From NCBI GenBank assembly GCA_002067555.1, contig MVQQ01000144.1, positions 1 to 13,029 of the forward strand: a stretch of DNA of 13,029 bases, read 5' to 3'. The notes under the pieces were generated by a model, which had not been told where the DNA came from, made no database searches, and saw only the letters and a program-made list of their open reading frames with translations. The position numbers and the translations under genes are program-made. Each line of letters begins with the position of its first letter. The first letter of the stretch is position 1. The stretch comes from Syntrophorhabdus sp. PtaB.Bin184 (GTDB lineage Bacteria; Desulfobacterota; Syntrophorhabdia; Syntrophorhabdales; Syntrophorhabdaceae). This document shows positions 6,519 to 12,830 of the stretch, in pieces.

Positions 6519-8177
6519 TCACATCTTGTCGGGCGCCGAGACACCGATGAGGCCGAGGCCGTCCCTGATCACACCCCGGAGGGTGGACAGCAGGAGGAGA
6601 CGGGCGCGGGTCACAGCCGCGTCATTTCCGAGTACCCTTGTCTTGTTATAGTAGCTATGGAACCTGCCCACGAGCTCCATGAGGTAGAAAGTGACACGGT
6701 GGGGCTCAAGGCTTCTGGCACCGCCTTCGAGGACACTGTGATAGCGGGTTATCCAGCGTATAAGGTCGAGTTCTTCCTTCAGGGTCAAAAGGCCGCAGTC
6801 GGCGGCGGCAAGATCGTCCGTGTCAATCCCTGCCTCACGGGCGTTTCGAAAGATGCTTTCTATCCTGGCGTGGGCATACTGGACGTAGTAAACCGGGTTT
6901 TCGTTGGACGTCTTCTTCGCCAGGTCGAGATCGAACTCAAGGTGGGCATCGCTCTTGCGCATGAGAAAGAAAAAGCGGCAGGCATCGCGGCCGACCTCAT
7001 CGAGAACCTCCCTGAGCGTTGTGAACTCGCCGGAGCGAGTCGACATCCCCACCGGTTTACCCTCCTTGATGAGCGTGACGAACTGGATGAGGAGAAATCT
7101 CAGATCATCCTTGTTCCTGCCCAGCGCCTGGACGGATGCCCTGAGGCGGGGGATGTACCCGTGGTGGTCGGAACCCCATATGTCCACAAGGACCTCGTAG
7201 GAACGCTTGAACTTGTCGAGGTGATAGGCGATGTCGGATGTGAAATAGGTGTTCTCCCCGTCGGACTTGACGAGGACCCTGTCCTCATCCTTTTCGAAGA
7301 GATCGGTCTTGAACCACAAGGCGCCGTCCCTCTCGAAGGCAATGCCGCGCCCCTTGAGAATGGCAAGGGTCTCGTCCACAACGCCTGAGGCGTAGAGCGA
7401 CGACTCCAGGAAGTAGTTGTCGAAGGTGACGCCGAACTCCCTGAGATCGTTCTTGATGCCTTCCATGATGTGGGAACTCGCGTAGACCGCCAGGAGGTCG
7501 ATGGCCTCCTCCTCACCGGCAGGGACGGCAATGCCTTCGTCCATGACCTTGCGGGCGAGCTCCCGAACGTAATCGCCCTGGTAAAGGTCCTGCGGGTATT
7601 CCACCGTTTCGCCTTTAAGCTCCTTCAGCCTCAGCAACGTGGAACGGCCAAGGGTCCTGATCTGCCTGCCCGCGTCGTTGATGTAGTACTCCCTCCCCAC
7701 CGTGTGCCCAGTCTTCCTGAGGAGATTGGCCAGCACGTCGCCGACGGCCGCACCCCTGCCGTGCCCGATGTGGAGGGGACCCGTGGGGTTGGCGCTTACG
7801 AACTCGATGAGGACCTTCCTCCCGCCGCCCACGTCGGGGTAGAGGCTCTCGATCCCCCGTGAAGCCGTATCCTTGAGAAGCTGCTGCCACAGAGCGTCCT
7901 TGAGGGAGAAGTTTATGAAACCTGGCCCGGCCACGGTGACAGACTCGCAAAGGTCGGACCCCTGCATCCTTTCCACGAGCATGTTGGCGATGTCGAAAGG
8001 CTTCTTCTTCAATTGCGGGGCAAGAATGAAGGCAACGTTCGTGGAGTAGTCGCCGAACCCTTCCTCACGAGGCGTCTCAATGATGAAATTCAGTCTTACA
8101 TCAGCGGGTATCGAGCCGGAGCGTTGCGCATCCTCTATACCATTATTTATTATCTTTGCCGCTATCGATCTCAGCAT
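6519..8177 (-). CDS. argS: Arginyl-tRNA synthetase
   Basis: Class I arginyl-tRNA synthetase of normal length (552 residues) charging tRNA-Arg with arginine in the cytoplasm. The N-terminal Add1 tRNA-recognition domain covers about residues 1-110. The Rossmann catalytic core contains FVSANPTGPLHIGHGRG with the HIGH signature at 136-139. The KMSKS-equivalent loop is GMSTRSG (377-383), the relaxed form common in ArgS. The C-terminal DALR anticodon-binding domain includes SVLEGGARSLEPHRVTFYL and ends with GLIGV. The ATG at 8177 has AAGGA about 8 nt upstream. Its first 35 nt overlap the end of the small four-Cys gene, so translation is probably coupled. No key element is missing. Confidence 0.97.
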   Translation of the reverse strand: MLRSIAAKIINNGIEDAQRSGSIPADVRLNFIIETPREEGFGDYSTNVAFILAPQLKKKPFDIANMLVERMQGSDLCESVTVAGPGFINFSLKDALWQQLLKDTASRGIESLYPDVGGGRKVLIEFVSANPTGPLHIGHGRGAAVGDVLANLLRKTGHTVGREYYINDAGRQIRTLGRSTLLRLKELKGETVEYPQDLYQGDYVRELARKVMDEGIAVPAGEEEAIDLLAVYASSHIMEGIKNDLREFGVTFDNYFLESSLYASGVVDETLAILKGRGIAFERDGALWFKTDLFEKDEDRVLVKSDGENTYFTSDIAYHLDKFKRSYEVLVDIWGSDHHGYIPRLRASVQALGRNKDDLRFLLIQFVTLIKEGKPVGMSTRSGEFTTLREVLDEVGRDACRFFFLMRKSDAHLEFDLDLAKKTSNENPVYYVQYAHARIESIFRNAREAGIDTDDLAAADCGLLTLKEELDLIRWITRYHSVLEGGARSLEPHRVTFYLMELVGRFHSYYNKTRVLGNDAAVTRARLLLLSTLRGVIRDGLGLIGVSAPDKM

Positions 8178-8313
8178 CCACTTTGTCCTTTTTTATCTGA
8201 AGGTCCCGTGTGAAATCGGGGCATCGCAGGGATATGTCTTTCCCGTGGAGATACTTCTTCTTGCACTCCTCGCGCCAGGCGCAAACCACGCAGAGGGTAG
8301 GTTCGTCGCTCAC
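8143..8313 (-). CDS. Small four-cysteine protein of unknown function, coupled to argS
   Basis: A 56-residue protein. An ATG-initiated reading from 8373 would bury its beginning in the nitrilase gene. I prefer the GTG at 8313, because it overlaps the nitrilase stop as GTGA and has GGAGG six nt upstream. The protein starts MSDEPTLCVVCAWREEC and carries four cysteines (8, 11, 17, 31) in a C-x2-C-x5-C-x13-C pattern, with CPDFTRDL after the last. It ends in a charged, probably helical tail (KKDKVDAEIDSGKDNK). The four Cys could bind zinc or an Fe-S cluster. It overlaps argS by 35 nt and is therefore wedged between two genes by overlaps on both sides. I do not recognise a characterised family; no function is proposed beyond metal or cluster binding. 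Confidence 0.72.
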   Translation of the reverse strand: MSDEPTLCVVCAWREECKKKYLHGKDISLRCPDFTRDLQIKKDKVDAEIDSGKDNK

Positions 8314-9125
8314 AGGTTGCCTCCGAGGATCTCCCCGTACAATCCGGGCTTGATCTCTTTCAGTATGGGCCACTCGCGACGGATGAGCTTTAGCCGGTCG
8401 AGATCGACGTCAGCGAGAAGGACCGTGTCGGACCTGCCCGTCGGCCCGCCGATCAACTCCCCCTCGGGATTTACGCAAAAGCTCATGCCATAGAAATCCT
8501 GGGCCTCTTCGCTGCCCGCACGGTTCACGCGCATGACATACACCCCGTTCGTGATCGCGTTGGAAGAGATGACGCTCTGCCAGATGTGCTGGGACTTGAA
8601 GGCGCACGAGGTGGGGGCGAAGATCATGTCGGCACCCTTGAGCGCCAGTATTCTCGTGCCTTCCTGAAAGAAATTGTCCCACGACATCTGTATGCCGAAC
8701 TTGCCATGTCTTGTCTCGAAGACGGGAAGTCCCGTATCCCCCTGTGCAAAGTAGAATTTCTCTTCCCACAAAGGTATATCCGTCACGTTGAGCTTTCGGT
8801 ACGTGCCGAGCGTCCTGTCCCCTTCAATGACAACCGTCGAATTAAAGTAGTGGTCTCCCGCCTTCTCGAAGATGGGCAGAATAATGACCGTGTCCGTCCC
8901 CTTCACGAGGGACTTGAAGAGCCTGACGGTGTCGTCGCTGGCAGATTCGGCCAGGGCAAAGGCTGTCTCATCACGATCCTTCGGGAACCAGTACTGGTTG
9001 AAGAGTTCCTGGAAGCAAATGATGTCTGCCTTTTTGTTAAGAGCTGCATTGAGAAGCTTGATGGCGGTGTTGACGTTCCTGTCCTTGTCCCTGGTGCAGG
9101 CGAATTGTATTCCGGCTATCTTCAT
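8310..9125 (-). CDS. Nitrilase-superfamily (carbon-nitrogen hydrolase-like) protein with Ser in place of the catalytic Cys
   Basis: This 271-residue protein has the alpha-beta-beta-alpha nitrilase fold, with N-terminal IAGIQFACTRD, then the first catalytic Glu40 in CFQELF, Lys111 in GTYRKLNVTD, and the VNRAGSEEAQDFYGMSFCVNPEGE region. It looks closest to the N-carbamoylputrescine amidase/beta-ureidopropionase branches. The nucleophile segment normally reads with Cys-Trp-Asp, but here it is GIQMSWDNFFQEG: codon 148 (8682-8684) is TCG, Ser. Glu and Lys are retained. The protein is otherwise full length and undisturbed, so it is not an obvious pseudogene. It is the first gene of the minus-strand run; the ATG at 9125 has a weak ribosome-binding site. 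The substrate is unknown, and amidase activity is doubtful unless Ser works as nucleophile. Confidence 0.88.
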   Translation of the reverse strand: MKIAGIQFACTRDKDRNVNTAIKLLNAALNKKADIICFQELFNQYWFPKDRDETAFALAESASDDTVRLFKSLVKGTDTVIILPIFEKAGDHYFNSTVVIEGDRTLGTYRKLNVTDIPLWEEKFYFAQGDTGLPVFETRHGKFGIQMSWDNFFQEGTRILALKGADMIFAPTSCAFKSQHIWQSVISSNAITNGVYVMRVNRAGSEEAQDFYGMSFCVNPEGELIGGPTGRSDTVLLADVDLDRLKLIRREWPILKEIKPGLYGEILGGNL

Positions 9126-9214
9126 GAATGTTCTCTGACGACGTCCCCCTCGTTCCAGCCGGCAGTCACTGCTTCATCAGGCACCTCTCAGGTCGGGCCG
9201 GGCAGGAAGATAAT

Positions 9215-9242
9215 ATCATAAAATGAGGGGTTTGTGCCGCAA
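9215..9242 (-). promoter_or_regulatory. Candidate sigma-70 promoter upstream of the nitrilase-argS run
   Basis: Read on the minus strand, TTGCGG (9242-9237) and TATGAT (9220-9215) are separated by 16 nt. The -10 box matches five of six consensus positions and the -35 box three. Transcription would start near 9207, giving an about 80-nt leader before the ATG at 9125. It is the best promoter-like pair I see in 9126-9387. Confidence 0.3.
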
Positions 9243-9329
9243 ATCTCCTTGATTCTTCTGGAATTTGTTCAATGCAAAGAAAGGTACCAGATGAAAACGC
9301 TCTATGTCAAGGAGAATTAAGGGAAAAGC

Positions 9330-9379
9330 CCGTGTGCGCGGACAGGGAAGGGCATGGGGTCCTCATCACACGCACACGG
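9330..9379 (-). terminator. Candidate hairpin terminator after rubrerythrin
   Basis: CCGTGTGCG (9330-9338) and CGCACACGG (9371-9379) form a perfect 9-bp GC-rich stem with a 32-nt loop; a smaller GGAC/GTCC pair (9340-9343, 9359-9362) can nest within it. It begins 8 nt beyond the rubrerythrin stop. Read on the minus strand the stem is followed by GGCTTTTCCCTTAATTC, a weak, interrupted U-tract, so it is a likely but imperfect intrinsic terminator or RNA 3'-end stabiliser. Confidence 0.45.
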
Positions 9380-9387
9380 ACCCGGTG

Positions 9388-9963
9388 TCAGTAGTTCTCG
9401 GCCAGGAGCTCGTAGTATGCCTGCGGGTGGGCACACGCCGGGCAAAGCTCGGGAGCTTCGGCTCCTTCATGCACGTAGCCACAGTTCCTGCAGCGCCACC
9501 TGACGACGGACGGTTTCGTGAATACCTGTCCCGTCTCCACGTTCTTCAGGAGTTTGAGGTAACGTTTCTCGTGCTCCTTTTCGACTTTGGCTATCTCCCG
9601 GAAGACCGTGGCGATCTCCTCGAAGCCTTCGTCATCGGCCACCTTCGCCGCCTCGGGATAGAGAACCGTGTGTTCCAGGTTCTCGCCGGCCGCGGCAGCC
9701 TTCAGGTTTTCCGCCGTGTTGCCGATGATGCCGGCCGGGTAGGCGGCGGTGATCTCCACCTCGCCACCCTCCAGGAATTTGAAGAAGCGTTTCGCGTGCT
9801 CCTTTTCGTTGTCCGCGGTGTCGGAAAAAATGAAGGATATCTGCTCAAAACCTTCCTTCTTTGCCTGGGATGAAAAATAGTTGTATCTCATCCGCGCTTG
9901 CGATTCCCCGGCGAAACTGGCCAGGAGGTTCTTCTCGGTCCTTGTTCCCTTTACGCTCTTCAT
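9388..9963 (-). CDS. rbr: Rubrerythrin
   Basis: Rubrerythrin is a cytoplasmic peroxidase of anaerobes that reduces hydrogen peroxide using electrons from rubredoxin. The 191-residue length equals that of the classical Desulfovibrio enzyme. The diiron four-helix domain shows Glu20 (FAGESQARMRY), Glu53-x2-His56, Glu94-x2-Glu97 and Glu128-x2-His131. The C-terminal rubredoxin-like domain has Cys158/161 and Cys174/177 (CRNCGY, CPAC). An in-frame start at 10002 lies inside dfx; the ATG at 9963 has GAGGAGAGGAAG just upstream and gives the standard N-terminus, so it is chosen. It follows dfx by 13 nt, giving a two-gene oxygen-defence operon. All ligand positions are intact. Confidence 0.96.
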   Translation of the reverse strand: MKSVKGTRTEKNLLASFAGESQARMRYNYFSSQAKKEGFEQISFIFSDTADNEKEHAKRFFKFLEGGEVEITAAYPAGIIGNTAENLKAAAAGENLEHTVLYPEAAKVADDEGFEEIATVFREIAKVEKEHEKRYLKLLKNVETGQVFTKPSVVRWRCRNCGYVHEGAEAPELCPACAHPQAYYELLAENY

Positions 9964-9976
9964 CGCTTCCTCTCCT

Positions 9977-10351
9977 CTAGTTCTTCCACAGGCCGTGGAC
10001 ATTGCAGTATTCCCTTGCCGTCACCGAATCACCCTTGAGGGGGAAGAAGGCTTCGGGTGCTTCGCCTGGTTTGAGGAAGTGCCTGTACACCGCCCCGTCG
10101 ACGATCGCCTCAATCCATTCTATGTAGTGTTTCTCTTCCATCGGGTGTGCAACGCTGCCTACCTTGATCGTGATCCCTTCGGCCCCCTTTTCGATCACTG
10201 GAACATGCTTTTCCTTCGCAGCATCGACGGTGTTCTCCGCAAGCGGCTTCATGGGTTCATTGCAGCAAACGAGCACTCCCTTTCCTCCATGGAGCACTTC
10301 AACAATGTTCCCGCATATCTCACACTTGTAAATCTGAAGTCTTTCAGCCAT
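9977..10351 (-). CDS. dfx: Desulfoferrodoxin (superoxide reductase)
   Basis: Desulfoferrodoxin reduces superoxide to hydrogen peroxide in the cytoplasm of anaerobes without making oxygen; the peroxide can then be removed by the rubrerythrin encoded downstream. The 124-residue protein has the N-terminal desulforedoxin iron site Cys10, Cys13, Cys29, Cys30 and the catalytic centre II ligands His49 (in EKHVPV, with Glu47 and Lys48), His69, His75, Cys116 and His119, at the same numbering as characterised 2Fe superoxide reductases. The ATG at 10351 has AGGAGGAGG a few nt upstream, a strong ribosome-binding site. A sigma-70-like promoter lies upstream. All catalytic residues are present. Confidence 0.97.
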   Translation of the reverse strand: MAERLQIYKCEICGNIVEVLHGGKGVLVCCNEPMKPLAENTVDAAKEKHVPVIEKGAEGITIKVGSVAHPMEEKHYIEWIEAIVDGAVYRHFLKPGEAPEAFFPLKGDSVTAREYCNVHGLWKN

Positions 10352-10405
10352 GTGCGCCTCCTCCTTTCAATGAATTCGACTGCGTGCCGCGAAAACAATG
10401 AACTG

Positions 10406-10434
10406 ATGTTAATACACGGCAGGAACGATGTCAA
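10406..10434 (-). promoter_or_regulatory. Sigma-70-type promoter for dfx-rbr
   Basis: Read on the minus strand, a perfect TTGACA (10434-10429) is followed after exactly 17 nt by TAACAT (10411-10406), a four-of-six -10 box. Initiation near 10399 would leave an about 48-nt leader ending in the AGGAGGAGG ribosome-binding site. The leader contains TTCATTG twice (minus strand), which could be an operator repeat, but no named regulator site is recognisable. Confidence 0.6.
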
Positions 10435-10462
10435 TGGCTCCGCCGCAGTCGGAGCAAACCGG

Positions 10463-10492
10463 GTGGTAAGGCCCGAACAGGTCATTACCCAC
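10463..10492. repeat. Imperfect inverted repeat between dfx and tatB
   Basis: GTGGTAA (10463-10469) pairs with TTACC(C)AC (10485-10492) with one bulged C. It lies between the divergent dfx and tatB promoters, about 30 nt upstream of the dfx -35 box. It could be an operator or simply chance; no T-tract follows. The rest of the 200-nt divergent region holds the two promoters described and nothing else I can name. Confidence 0.25.
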
Positions 10493-10510
10493 CGTGGCCG
10501 ACGGGCACAA

Positions 10511-10539
10511 TTCTCTTTTAAGACCTCTGCTTTTATGAT
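10511..10539 (+). promoter_or_regulatory. Candidate promoter of tatB, placed for a leaderless transcript
   Basis: TATGAT (10534-10539) matches the -10 consensus at five of six positions; the -35 position 17 nt upstream reads TTCTCT, a weak match. Initiation about 7 nt after the -10 box would be at about 10546, only some 6 nt before the tatB ATG, leaving no room for a ribosome-binding site. Indeed GTTTATCCCCA before the ATG has no purine-rich tract. Confidence 0.35.
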
Positions 10540-10551
10540 AGTTTATCCCCA

Positions 10552-10995
10552 ATGTTTGGCATTGGTCTCCCCGAACTCATTCTCATAATGATCGTGGCGC
10601 TCCTCGTGGTGGGGCCGAAGAAGCTGCCTGAACTCGCAAGATCCATCGGCAAGGCCCTTCATCAGGTCAAGAGCATGACCGACGATGTGAAGCAGTCGTT
10701 TGAGGAGGTCACGTCAGAGGACACTGAAGCGCCCGTGAAAGAAGGAGAGGCGCAGGCGACGGAAACGGCCGGGGAGGATGATGCCGGGGCCGCAGGAACG
10801 GAGGGTGCGGGCGAGCCATTCACTGTGGAAACAGGAGATTCCAGCGAACCCGACATGATCGAGTTTCCCGCAAGCCGGGAACCCGATGAGGACAAAGAGG
10901 TGCAGGCAGCGGGGGTTGAGCAAAACCCCCGGGGAGACCCGCACGGTCAGCCCGGCACAGGCGAGTCCGGCGGATACGGCAACCTGAGGGGGTAA
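10552..10995 (+). CDS. tatB: Sec-independent (Tat) translocase TatA/TatB-family subunit, probably TatB
   Basis: A 147-residue Tat pathway membrane subunit. The N-terminus MFGIGLPELILIMIVALLVVGPKKLP holds the single transmembrane helix, the hinge Gly-Pro, then an amphipathic helix (ELARSIGKALHQVK) and a DDVKQSFEEV segment. Val rather than Phe before the hinge Gly, and the DVK segment, favour TatB over TatA, but one protein may do both jobs. From about residue 55 on the protein is a long, disordered, very acidic Glu/Asp/Ala/Gly-rich tail of about 90 residues. The start is fixed by the conserved MFGIG opening although no ribosome-binding site precedes it. TatC follows after 51 nt; together they would export folded, cofactor-bearing proteins across the cytoplasmic membrane. 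Confidence 0.9.
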   Translation: MFGIGLPELILIMIVALLVVGPKKLPELARSIGKALHQVKSMTDDVKQSFEEVTSEDTEAPVKEGEAQATETAGEDDAGAAGTEGAGEPFTVETGDSSEPDMIEFPASREPDEDKEVQAAGVEQNPRGDPHGQPGTGESGGYGNLRG

Positions 10996-11046
10996 TCGCG
11001 CACCTGATCGCTTCCCGGGGCGATAAGACGATGTGCCAGCTCTGCT

Positions 11047-11802
11047 ATGGCCAGGAAAGTAAACCCAGACGAAAAACAACCCTTTGTCTCACACCTCAAG
11101 GAACTGCGGCAACGATTGGTGATAAGCCTCCTGTCCGTGTGCGTTGCCTTTGCGTTCACGTATTTTTTTCGGGAGAGGGTCAACGTCTTTCTCCTTCAGC
11201 CCTTCAAGAAGGTCATGCCGCCGGGGAGCAGTTTCATCTTCACGGGGGTCACGGAGGCATTTCTCACCTATTTCAAGATATGGATACTCACGGCCGTCAC
11301 CGTCGCGTCGCCTGTCATCATTCACCAGATATGGATGTTTGTCTCTCCCGGCCTCTATGAGAAGGAGAGAAGGTATGTCTACCCCCTTATTTTCTGGGGC
11401 AGTCTTCTTTTTGCGGCAGGTGTGGTGTTCTGTTATTTCGTCGTCATGCCCAATCTTTACAGGTTCTTCGTGAGCTACGCCTCAGACTTCGTTATCCCCA
11501 TGCCCGACCTCAAAGGGTACGTGAGCCTTACCCTGAAGCTTCTCGTTATCTTCGGGTTCCTCTTTGAACTCCCCCTTGTCGCCTATTTTCTCGCGAAGGT
11601 AGGGATATTGAACCATCGGTTCCTCGCAAAGAAACGCAGGTACGCGATCCTGGGAGCGTTCATTCTCAGCGCCATCATAACACCGCCCGACCCCGTGAGC
11701 CAGATACTCGTGGCAATGCCCCTCTGGGGCCTTTACGAGCTGAGCGTCGTCATCGCCCGCCTCTTTGGAAAGAAGGAGAAGACTGAAGATGAAGGATCTT
11801 GA
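11047..11802 (+). CDS. tatC: Tat translocase subunit TatC
   Basis: TatC (251 residues) is the multi-spanning receptor that recognises twin-arginine signal peptides and forms the translocation core with TatB/TatA. The N-terminal cytoplasmic signature PFVSHLKELRQRL is present with Glu19 and Arg21 (equivalents of the signal-peptide-binding region). Six hydrophobic segments follow, and the first periplasm/cytoplasm loop contains SPGLYEKERR, with Glu107 at the position of the second signal-binding Glu. The C-terminal end includes ITPPDPVSQ, typical of the family. The ATG at 11047 has only a weak ribosome-binding site. The last 14 nt overlap the glmU-like gene, so translation is probably coupled. 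All expected motifs are intact. Confidence 0.97.
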   Translation: MARKVNPDEKQPFVSHLKELRQRLVISLLSVCVAFAFTYFFRERVNVFLLQPFKKVMPPGSSFIFTGVTEAFLTYFKIWILTAVTVASPVIIHQIWMFVSPGLYEKERRYVYPLIFWGSLLFAAGVVFCYFVVMPNLYRFFVSYASDFVIPMPDLKGYVSLTLKLLVIFGFLFELPLVAYFLAKVGILNHRFLAKKRRYAILGAFILSAIITPPDPVSQILVAMPLWGLYELSVVIARLFGKKEKTEDEGS

Positions 11803-12805
11803 TATCGTCATTCTGGCCGCAGGCAAGGGAGAACGAATGGTCTCCCGCAAACCCAAGGTGATGCATGAGATCATGGGGAAACCCCTTCTCGGATACGTTG
11901 TGGACGCCGCGCGGCGCCTCGAACCAGCCCGAACCATCGTCGTCACCGGCTACGGCCGCGAGATCGTCGAGGCCTATCTCGAAGAGAAGGGCGTGGCGAC
12001 GGCATTTCAGGAAGAACAAAAGGGAACGGCCCATGCCCTGGCGTCGGCGCGGGCACACCTTGGCGGAAACGATGTCCTCGTTCTTCTCGGTGACGTCCCT
12101 CTCATCGAGCATTCGACACTCGTCCAATTCCTCGAATTTTGCCGGGTCTCCGCCTCGATCGTCTTCCTGACGACAGACGTCGCCGATCCTTCCGGGTACG
12201 GGCGGGTGGTCATGGATGGCGACATCATCGCCGACATTCGGGAGGACGCCGATGCGGCGGCGGCGGAGAAACTGATCCGGAGGATCAACACGGGGATATG
12301 TTACATCCCGTTCCGCGACCTCGAACTCATCGACCTCATCGACACCGCCAACAGAAAGGGGGAGCGCTACTTGACGGATATCTGCAAGGTCGCCAGGGCC
12401 GAAGGCGGCTGCGCGAAAGGTTTCTACCATCCCCGCGCGGAGGAGGTCCTCGGCGTCAATACCCTCAAGGGGTTGCTCGAGGCGAATACGGTGATGAGGC
12501 AGCGGATCAACGAGGGACACATGGCCCGCGGCGTGACGTTCCTCGACACGGACATCTACGTGGAGAGTGACGTCGTGATCGGGCAGGACACGGTCATCGC
12601 GTCGCACTGTCACATAGCGGGCGCGACGATCATCGGGGAAGGGGCCTACATCGGACCCTCATCGATCATCAGGAACTGCAGGATAGGGAACAACGTGACC
12701 ATCGCGGGCCTTGTCTTCATGGAGGGAGTGGAGGCGCGGGAGGGTGTCAGGATAGGCGCTCTCTCCCGGTTCAAGCAGGACATGGTCATCGAAAGAAGGG
12801 CATGA
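11789..12805 (+). CDS. glmU: GlmU-like UDP-GlcNAc pyrophosphorylase lacking the acetyltransferase active site
   Basis: This 338-residue protein has a complete N-terminal uridylyltransferase domain: LAAGKGERM with Arg16, KPKVMH with Lys23, QKGTAHA, LLGDVPL, RINTGICYIP, GERYLTDI and LGVNT. It would join UTP with GlcNAc-1-phosphate to make UDP-GlcNAc for peptidoglycan and lipopolysaccharide. The C-terminal left-handed beta-helix has only its first few hexapeptide coils (IGQDTVIA, GATIIGEGAYIGP, IRNCRIGN, VRIGAL) and stops at the place where bifunctional GlmU (about 450-460 residues) reads IGPFARLRPG. The later acetyltransferase residues (the LRPG Arg, the catalytic His and the acetyl-CoA site) are absent. 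ATG 11789, with AAGGAG 10 nt upstream, is preferred to the TTG at 11765. glmS follows after 25 nt. The 25-nt gap leaves no room for a shifted remnant of the missing part. Confidence 0.88.
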   Translation: MKDLDIVILAAGKGERMVSRKPKVMHEIMGKPLLGYVVDAARRLEPARTIVVTGYGREIVEAYLEEKGVATAFQEEQKGTAHALASARAHLGGNDVLVLLGDVPLIEHSTLVQFLEFCRVSASIVFLTTDVADPSGYGRVVMDGDIIADIREDADAAAAEKLIRRINTGICYIPFRDLELIDLIDTANRKGERYLTDICKVARAEGGCAKGFYHPRAEEVLGVNTLKGLLEANTVMRQRINEGHMARGVTFLDTDIYVESDVVIGQDTVIASHCHIAGATIIGEGAYIGPSSIIRNCRIGNNVTIAGLVFMEGVEAREGVRIGALSRFKQDMVIERRA

Positions 12806-12830
12806 GCACAGAAAAAGGGAGGAAAGAGCG

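Noticed and set aside
6300..7388. 362-codon plus-strand open frame across the start of lepB and the end of argS
   Set aside because: It is wholly antisense to two well-identified genes, has no family resemblance, and is what strong third-position G/C bias produces.
8314..8373. Longer ATG-started form of the four-Cys protein (start at 8373)
   Set aside because: It would overlap the nitrilase gene by 64 nt and add a low-complexity Arg-rich start, while the GTG at 8313 has a better ribosome-binding site and a 4-nt overlap.
10409..10492. 27-codon minus-strand ORF (GTG start) with a CSDC Cys-x2-Cys just upstream of dfx
   Set aside because: No ribosome-binding site, its stop lies within the dfx -10 box and it spans the -35 box, so it is more likely promoter sequence that happens to be open.
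11750..12613. 287-codon minus-strand open frame antisense to the glmU-like gene
   Set aside because: Composition is His/Asp/Val-rich in the manner of antisense shadows, with no recognisable domain; the plus strand encodes a clear GlmU domain.
12806..12830. glmS ribozyme or other leader element upstream of glmS
   Set aside because: The gap is only 25 nt and contains little beyond the ribosome-binding site; a glmS ribozyme would need well over 100 nt.
12700..12830. Frameshift as the cause of the short GlmU
   Set aside because: I looked for the missing hexapeptide and acetyl-CoA-binding motifs in the other frames between the stop and glmS and found none; there is no space for about 110 residues.
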